Assembly: GCA_958450365.1 (NCBI GenBank)
Contig: CAUEEP010000939.1
Location: forward strand, 186,001-250,000
Length of the DNA stretch: 64,000 nt
Direction: 5' to 3'
DNA from: Mesorhabditis belari
Taxonomy: Eukaryota; Nematoda; Chromadorea; Rhabditida; Rhabditidae
Under the pieces are notes generated by a model. It made no database searches. It was not told where the DNA came from and was given only the letters and a program-made list of their open reading frames with translations. Shown in pieces: positions 58,901 through 64,000 of the stretch (position 1 is its first letter; the number at the start of each line of letters is the position of its first letter). Both the position numbers and the translations under genes were made by a program.

Positions 58901-61265
58901 TCGGCTCGAAATTTTCGAATTTTCACCGAAAAACTTGAAACACGTATAACTTTTTATAAAAAGCGATTTTGCAAAAACGAAAAGCAGATTCGGAATCAGC
59001 GTGAAATTCTGCGTCGAATGGTAAGCAAATTGGCTATATAGCAGCTATCCATCAGCTATCTATCAGCTATTTATCAGCTATCTATCAGCTATCTATCTGC
59101 TTATCTCATTTGGCCTCCTATTGCCTTTCCCTTGTGAGATATTCACGGTAATCCCAATGAGAATCGATCCCAATTCAGACCTTTCCTTTAAGTCAATGCC
59201 ACGCACAAGTGTGGAAGCTCCGACTGTAAACCTAGCATATACAAGTCTACCGAAAATCCTGTACAAGCCACAGCTTCTAGAATTCGACAAAGACTTCGAA
59301 TTTTAAAGCTAAACAAAAACAAGAATCTCAATCAGAATTTATAAGTATTTTCTTAAAATTCGAAAAAAATCAAAGCCAAGGAAATGATTACAAATTCCGG
59401 CGTGGCTTTGTTTTTTTGAAGTTGAGAAATTTCCACGAAAAAAGCCGGAATTCGAAATTTTCTCTTTTTTCTCCTTTTCGTGGGGGTGGAAATGTTTCAA
59501 AAATCGAAAAATCCTGGAAAATTTCGGGAAAAATTCATTTTAATTTGGAAATTCTGGGAGAAAATTTTAAATCAAAATTAAAATTTGATATTGAGAGTGA
59601 AACTAGAGAAATTTTTGTGGCTAGCGAGAGCCGATTGAAAATTTTATTCAAGCGTACTGTCGTGAAACTGATTCGAGTATACTATTGACATTTTTCGAGC
59701 TTAAAGCAGAACTCACCGTGGTCGAAGCCCGAGGGCAATTGGAGTTGCAGCTGAGTACTGCTGAGAGGGGAAAGAGGAGTAGACATTGGCTTGGAGACCG
59801 GGGGCGAGCCCTGAGGGACCTGGAAATCAACAATTTCGCTTTGTGCTTTAGAATTTTGCGATATAAAATGGCACTTCTGTCTGTAGATACGGTATAGTGA
59901 CAAGTAAGGTTATCGGTAATTTGATACGCGCCGTCTCTTTTGCCATTGGCAATCTAAATTTAAGCTCAAATATCTTGGTGTTGGGCTGTTCAATTGAAAT
60001 ATCTTTAGTATCATTCGATGCGCCAAATCTTTCTCTGTCGATTGATACAAAAACTATTTCAATTGGACAGCCCAAAACCAAGAAATTTGAGCTCAAAGTT
60101 GGATTGCCAATGGCGAAGGGGGCGGGGTGCGTATAAAAGGACATCTGATAAGCCCCGCCCCTTTGCCTTGTCAACAAGCTACAGAATTTTAGTGACTTTT
60201 AGAATACTCTAAAGTTCTCAAATCGATTCTGGGACATTTAATACGCGCTCCGCCTCTTTGCCATTGACAATCTAACTTTGAACTCAAATATCTTGGTGTT
60301 AGGCTGTTCAATTTCAATAGTTTTTGGTATCATTCGATGCGCCAAATCTTTCTCTGTCGATTGATCCAAAAACTATTTCAATTGGACAGCCCAAAACCAA
60401 GAAATTTGAGCTCAAAGTTGGATTGCCAATGGCAAAGGGGCGGGGCGTGTATCAAATGCACCAGAATCTGGCCTGAAAGCTTTCCTCTTAAAACAGCAGT
60501 TCTGGCTGATAAAAACAAACATCTTAATTGCACAGCAAAAAGGATTTTCAGCTTTATTCTAAAGATTTCTTTCTAAAAATCAATTTCCCGAAAAAGACGC
60601 ACTCTAAACGCTAATTATCCACGGTTCACCACCAAATGGATATTTTCACAGGTATTCCTAGCTAGGTTGACTCCGGGAGCTTGCCACTAAACTGTAATGA
60701 AAATATCTGTCGCTCCTTTTTTTGCCGTTGGCAGTTTAAGTTTTTTCGTGTTTTTCTGAGCACCAACCCATCGATTTTAACTATTTTGACTATCATTTGA
60801 TGCGGAATAAAACTACGCGTCGAATAATACCAAAATGAACTCAAAATTTTATAACCATGCAAAGTTGTTGGCTAAAAACCTCGCCCATTATGGGCGGGAC
60901 TTAACCTTTTGCCTCATAACTTTGCATGGTTATCACATTTTGAGTTAGTTTTGGTATCATTCGACGCGCAATTCAATTCAGCATCGAGTGATAGTCAAAA
61001 TAGTCAAAATAGATGGGCTGGTGCTAAAAAAACGCGAAAAACCTTAAATTGCTAGCGGCAAAAAAGAACCGACAGATGTTTTCATTAAGTTTAGTAACAA
61101 GCTCGCGGAGACAACCTAGCTAGGAATACCTGTGAAAATATCCATTTGGTGGTGAACACTCGACAACACCGTGGTCGACAAAAAAGTTATTCAGTCAAAA
61201 CACACCTGTTCCTTGTTGATTTTGGGAGAACCGGGAGCCACCCGATGCGCTGACGCTCCCCACAT
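46937..61265 (-). CDS. Predicted single-pass membrane protein, unrecognised (7 exons)
   Basis: Exons on the minus strand are 61265-61206, 59819-59717, 52905-52835, 48630-48511, 48086-48034, 47518-47425 and 47092-46937 (TAG). All six junctions agree in phase and give 218 residues. The order of features is a Pro/Ser/Gln-rich N-terminus ([16 protein letters not shown]), a basic and hydrophobic stretch [20 protein letters not shown], a Ser/Glu/His/Asn-rich acidic region, then a membrane helix [15 protein letters not shown] near residues 169-183 followed by [10 protein letters not shown] and a short tail with an NIT glycosylation sequon. I do not recognise the family. Introns of 6.8 and 4.2 kb are packed with repeats. 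The first Met is uncertain because the frame stays open upstream. Splitting into two genes between 52.9 and 59.7 kb cannot be excluded. Confidence 0.6.
47575..47905 (+). repeat. 40-bp satellite with alternating variants
   Basis: About eight 40-bp units (AGACTAGGGCCTGATCTGAG, TTGACTTCAAGGGCCTGGGG). Units with GAGTTGAC and GACCTGAC alternate regularly for the first six or seven units, so the real amplified unit is the 80-bp dimer. Located in intron 5 of the membrane protein gene. Confidence 0.9.
48640..49500. repeat. AAGATATTCAGCTATTCAAT satellite
   Basis: Short GGCTTTTTTC repeats at 48690-48745 precede about twenty irregular copies (48840-49495) of CATTCTAAAGATATTCAGCT plus a variable 8-15 nt spacer (ATTCAATAATGAAT). 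It lies in intron 3 of the membrane protein gene. Confidence 0.85.
49930..50925. mobile_element. Inverted repeat enclosing an 18-bp satellite and a 5S-derived unit
   Basis: Arms 49935-50075 and 50785-50925 pair (GGAGAATTGAAGCC, TTACAATTGGAGTTATGCA, TCGACTTTTCTTTAGCAAAA with complements). Inside are a satellite (50145-50305; GGCCTTGCCACGAACTAC, nine units) and the SINE-like unit 50302-50710. A family A right end follows directly (50930-50975). Confidence 0.85.
50302..50710 (+). mobile_element. 5S rRNA-derived SINE-like element
   Basis: Positions 50302-50370 align with the first two thirds of nematode 5S rRNA: CACGTTGAAA, TATCCCGTCAAATCT, CAAGTTAAGCAACGTTGGGC and TCGGTTAGT, the internal promoter region of polymerase III type 1 genes. 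The 3' third is diverged (GGTTCGAATCCAGC, then GTGCTGTAGGC). A unique body of about 260 bp follows and the unit ends in (ATT)8 or so at 50684-50707. A 5S head, unrelated body and short simple-repeat tail is the architecture of 5S-derived SINEs (SINE3 class). A truncated 5S pseudogene plus chance ATT repeat is the alternative. Confidence 0.7.
50926..51950. repeat. Family A copies and gene-less sequence
   Basis: Positions 50998-51133 are a complete small family A inverted repeat (TTCTTTGTGCTAAAAACGC to GCGTTTAAGCACAAAGTA). The remainder to 51950 shows no gene, repeat array or RNA. Confidence 0.6.
51936..52180 (-). repeat. Interstitial telomeric repeats (GCCTAA)n
   Basis: Positions 51968-52050 and 52133-52177 are GCCTAA/GCCTGA hexamers, the complement of TTAGGC, about 20 in all. 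The leading 40 bp (GGAGTATCTCTGCTTACAAG, GGAACCCCACCCAAGCCTAA) are repeated at 52761-52806 together with two hexamers, so the array has been copied with its flank. Confidence 0.9.
52331..52572. mobile_element. MITE-like palindrome (AGTACTGGACAA termini)
   Basis: Arms of about 110 bp: AGTACTGGACAATGAAATAT and TCACTTTCGCGCGTCTGTAA with complements ending at GTTGTCCAGTAGT. The loop is about 15 nt (CCCTTGAAAAG). No coding capacity. Confidence 0.85.
52665..52830. repeat. ATATCAATAAT repeats
   Basis: About thirteen units of AATATCAATA interrupted by the copied 46-bp telomeric flank. Adjacent to exon 3 of the membrane protein gene. Confidence 0.8.
53575..54562. mobile_element. Compound inverted repeat with three arm copies
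   Basis: Positions 53575-54115 form a palindrome (AACGGCC, GTCGCATAGTC, TTTGAGATATAACACATATT, loop near 53850 with GACGTTTCCGCGCCAAACGT). From 54131 to 54562 the interior and right arm are repeated with the centre inverted. The terminus GGCCGTTCTATTAGAGTTTT occurs at 54101, 54549 and, inverted, at 58027. The loop holds the long words GGAAACTACCGTAACCCGAC and complement. No transposase. Confidence 0.8.
54563..55961. repeat. Gene-less, with two satellites
   Basis: Positions 54570-54615 carry GATTGGATAAAAATAAAGAC followed by AAGATTACGGTA, a phrase also at 33308-33345, 33970-34005 and, inverted, at 47208 and 53448. Positions 55165-55365 are about six 32-bp units (AGCCCGATCCGATCCGTCC, GACCGATCGGGCT). 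Positions 55378-55425 are five ACATCTCTAG units. Nothing else recognised. Confidence 0.65.
55962..56668. mobile_element. Near-perfect 707-bp hairpin element
   Basis: Two arms of about 330 bp (55962-56290 and 56335-56668) are almost identical in inverse orientation, from TATATATGTCGTAGCCGTTT at the outer end to GAGAAAGAGGGCGAGGAAC near the loop. The loop is about 40 nt. It has no coding frames and no obvious target duplication beyond TA-rich flanks. Confidence 0.9.
56765..57560 (-). pseudogene. Non-LTR retrotransposon reverse transcriptase C-terminal relic
   Basis: On the minus strand 57494-57240 encodes [35 protein letters not shown] and [13 protein letters not shown], the thumb and C-terminal region typical of LINE reverse transcriptases. 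After an interrupting 11-bp satellite (57235-57060), frames at 57060-56768 continue [17 protein letters not shown] and, after a shift, [17 protein letters not shown]. The stop TGA follows at 56776. The catalytic domain and endonuclease are missing; two frameshifts at least. Confidence 0.9.
57060..57235. repeat. 11-bp satellite (CCAATACGGTT) inside the LINE relic
   Basis: About twelve units of CCAATACGGTT, interrupted by CCCTTTTTAGTT. Its complement AACCGTATTGG is the same unit as the satellite at 9558-9668 and 10708-10852, 47 kb away and in the other orientation. It splits the reverse transcriptase reading frame. Confidence 0.88.
57560..58385. repeat. Gene-less, with 18-bp TATTAGAATGGCCATCTC satellite
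   Basis: Positions 58100-58340 are about twelve 18-bp units (CTATTAGAATGGCCATCT and variants), starting just inside the terminal phrase ACTCTAATAGCACGGCCG at 58035 that belongs to the 53575 element family. The 179-codon frame across the array is a repeat artefact. 57560-57960 shows no feature. Confidence 0.8.
58386..58770 (+). pseudogene. Pogo/Tigger-type transposase DDE fragment
   Basis: The frame from about 58386 gives [10 protein letters not shown] (the second catalytic Asp region of DDE_1 transposases), then [31 protein letters not shown] and TKAGN, ending in stops at about 58650. A shifted frame continues [13 protein letters not shown], also typical of the Tigger C-terminus. The first Asp region and the DNA-binding domain are missing. 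Confidence 0.88.
58780..59716. other. Family H arm and gene-less sequence
   Basis: Positions 58800-58835 are a small palindrome (CAACCTAGTTGGCC). Positions 58925-59022 are a solitary family H arm (AAAGCAGATTCGGAATCAGC, GTGAAATTCTGCGTCGAAT). Positions 59040-59100 are CTATCTATCAG repeats. No gene. Confidence 0.6.
59923..60622. repeat. Family G palindromes, second cluster
   Basis: Two palindromes (59923-60134 and 60241-60452) of the type described at 39697 (ends ATACGCGCC / GGGGCGGGG..GTAT, core TTGGTGTTGGGCTGTTCAAT). The second is followed by the same tail (60453-60622). Frames of 64-109 codons here derive from the palindrome. Confidence 0.82.
60624..61156. mobile_element. 532-bp inverted repeat abutting family G tail
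   Basis: Ends GTTCACCACCAAATGGATAT and ATATCCATTTGGTGGTGAAC are perfect inverted repeats. Arms continue through AGGTATTCCTAGCTAGGTT to a centre near 60885 (CCCATTATGGGCGGG). It lies in intron 1 of the membrane protein gene, 50 bp from exon 1. Confidence 0.88.
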
Positions 61266-61402
61266 AACGCATTGACAATTAGATGGAATGCGTGATGTTG
61301 TAGAGAATTCTGGTGTCTAGAAAGTAAAGAAGATATCGCATATAATATAAAGATATCGAATATAACATAAAGACAAAAAAAAGTCTATAATACAACGCAA
61401 TA

Positions 61403-62237
61403 CAGTGCGTCTCATATTTCGAGACACCCCCCCCCCAAATTTTCTCTGTTTGAAGAGTTTTCATAGTTCTTTGGCAAACGAAATGTGGTTTTTCGTGATC
61501 AGCGTATTCGAAAAGCTAAATTGATATTGTTTATTCCAAAAAAATAACAGAAATAGCTTTGAAAATAAAGAATTAAGAAATTTAGATGTCCCAGATTTCG
61601 AGAAACCTTAACAATAAATGATCATTAACATAGCAGATGCAATATCAAAAATTTTCGAATTCACGACTTGACTCAAAGAAAAGGACAACAAGCGGTAGGC
61701 TAATTTCCGCCATTTTATTGGCGCAACAGGGTCATTTGCGAAACTCGCCATAACTTTTTTCTAAGTGACATAATGACCCAATCTTTATGATCTTGGTTTC
61801 ATTTTGTAGATCTCAATAAGTGCAACAAAATGAAACCAAAATTATAAAGATTGTGTCACTTAGAAAAAAGTTATGGCGAGTTGCGCAAACGACTCAGTTG
61901 CGCAAATGATCCTGTTGCGCCAATAAAATGGCGGAAATTAGCCTACCCCGACAACAAATTGATTATTAGATGAAATTAAAACGCTTACTCAACTTTTTGA
62001 TATTGCATTTGCTATGCTAATGATCATTTATTGTTAAGGTTTCTCGAAATTTGGGACACCTAAATTTCTTAATTCTTTATTTTCAAAGCTATTTCTGTTA
62101 TTTTTTGGAATAAACAATATCAATTTAGATTTTCGAATACGCTGATCTCGAAAAACAACATTTGTTTGCGAAAAAACTGTGAAAACTCTTCAAACAGAGA
62201 AAATTTGGGCGTTTTCTCGAAATATAAGACGCACTTT
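61403..62237. mobile_element. Tc1/mariner-like MITE split by a nested family E element
   Basis: Ends CAGTGCGTCTCATATTTCGA and its near complement TCGAAATATAAGACGCACTT are flanked by TA. Arms of about 240 bp pair through AATGATCATTAACATAGCA. The loop contains a complete family E insertion (61692-61949). No transposase frame. Confidence 0.88.
61692..61949. mobile_element. Nested MITE, family E, with perfect 8-bp target duplication GACAACAA
   Basis: Ends GCGGTAGGCTAATTTCCGCC and GGCGGAAATTAGCCTACCCC. GACAACAA abuts both sides (61684-61691, 61950-61957). The inner stem includes TCGCCATAACTTTTTTCTAA and CAACAAAATGAAACCAAA. It is the best-preserved family E copy. Confidence 0.93.
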
Positions 62238-62239
62238 AT

Positions 62240-62657
62240 TAGTCGAAAAAGTCTTTTCTCTTTACAAAGATTCTTTATAGCTTAATTTTTTATTCAAAAA
62301 AATCTTGTGTAGGCTCATTATTTCCCAATCTCCCTTTTCTGCGGCTTAGGTCATAAAACTTCTCCCCTTCTGCGTTTTCTAGAAAATGAGCCGTCTAGTT
62401 GATGGATTTGAAATGGGCCAATTCATGAGAAATAAAGGAAAAACACACTAGAAGATTTATTGTGCGCTAAAACTACCGAACACTAGCTAACTTGAAATTA
62501 TTCTGAAACTCATTGGTCAAAGTCATTGGTTTTTTTTTTATTCCTCGTGAATTCGCCCATTTCAAAAACCCATTAGCTGAACAGCTCGTTCTTTAATTTT
62601 TACGTTCTTTTTATTACTTTATTCGTTTTCATTGGATAATTTTTGATTTTTAGGTAG
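62240..62657. other. Gene-less, AT-rich
   Basis: No repeat or gene stands out. A TTTTTAG acceptor-like site at 62653 precedes the ATG at 62658. Confidence 0.4.
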
Positions 62658-63400
62658 ATGTCGCCAGCTCAACAACGTTCAAGCTTTGACGACCTCGAGG
62701 AATTTCGCTTGCGCCGGAAAACGAACTCGATGGATGGTATAAAGAAGGACGCGAAGTTGTGTGAGAAGTCTATCGGTTGCAAAAGGATGATGCCCCAGTG
62801 ATGCAGATTTGGTAGACAAAGCTGGGAGCCAAGATCGACGTGATGCCGCAGTGATGCAGATTTGGTAGACAGAGCTGGGAGCCAAGATCGACGTGATGCT
62901 CATGGTGATGCCGTTTCGAGTGAAAACGAAGATGAGTCACTCGGAGCTGCACTAAAACCAAAGGCTTATACGCATTTGAAAGAAGCCGGAAGGCATTTGA
63001 CATCAGTTGAATTAGAAGACAAATTACTCAAATTATATGAATGATTCAAACAAGCTGAGAAGTTTGGCGTCAATCGAGCTATGATTGTGCGATGGATTCA
63101 GCAAAAGGATCAAATTAAGCAGCAACAATCTAGTGAATTCAAGGGAGCCGGAAGGCATTTGACATCAGTTGAATTAGGAGACGGATCATTCAAATGGTAT
63201 CTACATTTGCAATCTCGGAGCTTCACGAAAACAAAAGGCTTATACAAGAAGTGTAAAATTAGAAGCTGTGGAAGACGCTAAGAAAATTTCGAAGAAGGCT
63301 GTCAGCGAAAAGTTTGGTGTCAATCGAACTGTTGAGTCAATCAAATATGTTGTCTTTTTAAATTTGCAGTCGCTGTTTGCATCATTCTTTCCAATTATTA
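62658..63400 (+). pseudogene. Pogo-like DNA-binding (CENP-B type HTH) fragment, duplicated
   Basis: An ATG at 62658 opens 47 codons (MSPAQQRSSFDDLEEFRLRR) ending in TGA within a 55-bp tandem duplication (62788-62900). Beyond it the frame gives EAGRHLTSVELEDKLLKLYE, a stop, EKFGVNRAMIVRWIQQKDQI, then a second GAGRHLTSVEL and TKTKGLYKK, and a second SEKFGVNRTV near 63320. These pieces are the psq-type and CENP-B-type helix-turn-helix of pogo/Tc5-like transposases, present in two partial copies. Stops and frameshifts make it a relic, although a spliced host gene built from it is conceivable. Confidence 0.7.
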
Positions 63401-63486
63401 TTAATTACTTTTTGTTGCGATGTTTGTTACTTGTTATTACGTTATTTGTTACTTTTCACTAATTTTTTTCTTTCAGGGTCGAAAGA

Positions 63487-63820
63487 ATGTCGAATGCCAC
63501 AGCACGACCATTCATGAAATGCTGCCTAATTTTTTTGTGTAAGTTTGTTTGTTTGTTGTTTTCTTGGATATTGTTCTTTTAAAATGATTAATCTGATAAA
63601 TTTAGGTTCACACGTCGGCAAGGATGCCAAAGAAGCAACGATGAGCAAACAACAAGAGGTATTTTGCCAGTGTTTAGATAATAATGTTTAGATTGTCACC
63701 CCAGCGATAATGCAATTACCCCAGCGATACTCCATAAAAACCAAGAAATCAGATGTTCAAGAATGTTTAAGAACGTTTAAGAATGTTCAAGAACGTTTAA
63801 GAACGTTCAAGAACGTTTAA
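63487..63820 (+). CDS. Possible small secreted protein, 5' part
   Basis: Three phase-consistent exons are 63487-63538, 63606-63658 and 63692 on. They give MSNATARPFMKCCLIFLCS, a short signal peptide, then HVGKDAKEATMSKQQE and IVTPAIMQLPQRYSIKTKKS. The frame enters a 20-bp satellite at 63750 and stops at 63820. A TTTCAG acceptor (63476) precedes the ATG. The true 3' end may lie beyond the window. No family recognised. Confidence 0.4.
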
Positions 63821-63975
63821 GAACGTTCAAGAACGTTTAAGAACGTTCAAGAACGCTTAAGAACGTTCAAGAACGTTTAAGAACGTTTAAGAATGTTCAA
63901 GAATGTTCAAGAACGTTTAAGAGTGTTCAAGAACGTTTAAGAACGTTTAAGAATGTTTAAGAACGTTTAAGAATC
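63750..63975 (+). repeat. 20-bp satellite (GAACGTTCAAGAACGTTTAA)
   Basis: About eleven units of GAACGTTCAAGAACGTTTAA with GAATG variants, each made of two related 10-bp halves. It ends 25 bp before the window edge. Confidence 0.9.
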
Positions 63976-64000
63976 CAAATTGATAAATATTTGTAGAAGT

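Overview
This 64 kb window is nuclear DNA of a nematode. The evidence is a nematode DB-domain secreted protein, interstitial arrays of the nematode telomere hexamer TTAGGC, many introns of 40-60 nt, abundant TACTGTAG-type dispersed repeats and a possible trans-splice acceptor just upstream of the cyclophilin start. The species cannot be named from sequence alone. None of the protein genes is a single open frame, so I rebuilt them by joining exons whose splice phases agree and whose proteins match known families.

Layout. 1-4.9 kb is intergenic: TACTGTAG-rich repeats, a tRNA-Thr(AGT), tRNA-like relics and an inverted-repeat element filled with a 24-bp minisatellite. 4.9-10.2 kb (+) is an eight-exon secreted DB-domain protein whose introns hold a second, identical tRNA-Thr, a 470-bp purine tract and telomeric hexamers. 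10.2-14.6 kb holds several long inverted-repeat (MITE-like) elements. 14.6-29.0 kb is an aminopeptidase N (M1) cluster: a lone first-exon relic followed by a mariner fragment, an intact 36-exon gene (15.96-22.33 kb), and a truncated, frameshifted pseudogene (26.0-29.0 kb). A three-exon cyclophilin A gene (minus strand, 23.3-24.3 kb) sits between the last two. 31.2-39.1 kb (-) is a complete 13-exon heterotrimeric G-protein alpha subunit. 39.1-46.9 kb is repeats only. 46.9-61.3 kb (-) appears to be one 218-aa single-pass membrane protein gene with very large introns, which contain a 5S-rRNA-derived SINE-like unit, telomeric arrays, a non-LTR reverse transcriptase relic and a pogo/Tigger transposase relic. 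61.4-64 kb has nested MITEs, a second pogo-like DNA-binding fragment and the 5' part of a possible small secreted protein.

The genes are unrelated housekeeping, signalling and surface-enzyme functions, with no operon-like logic. The striking property is the repeat load. Nearly every intron over about 200 nt holds a palindromic element. Several families have recognisable terminal repeats and target-site duplications (8 bp hAT-like, or TA Tc1/mariner-like), some are nested, and many minisatellites lie inside element arms, as if grown from arm sequence. tRNA-like modules recur inside or at the ends of these inverted repeats.
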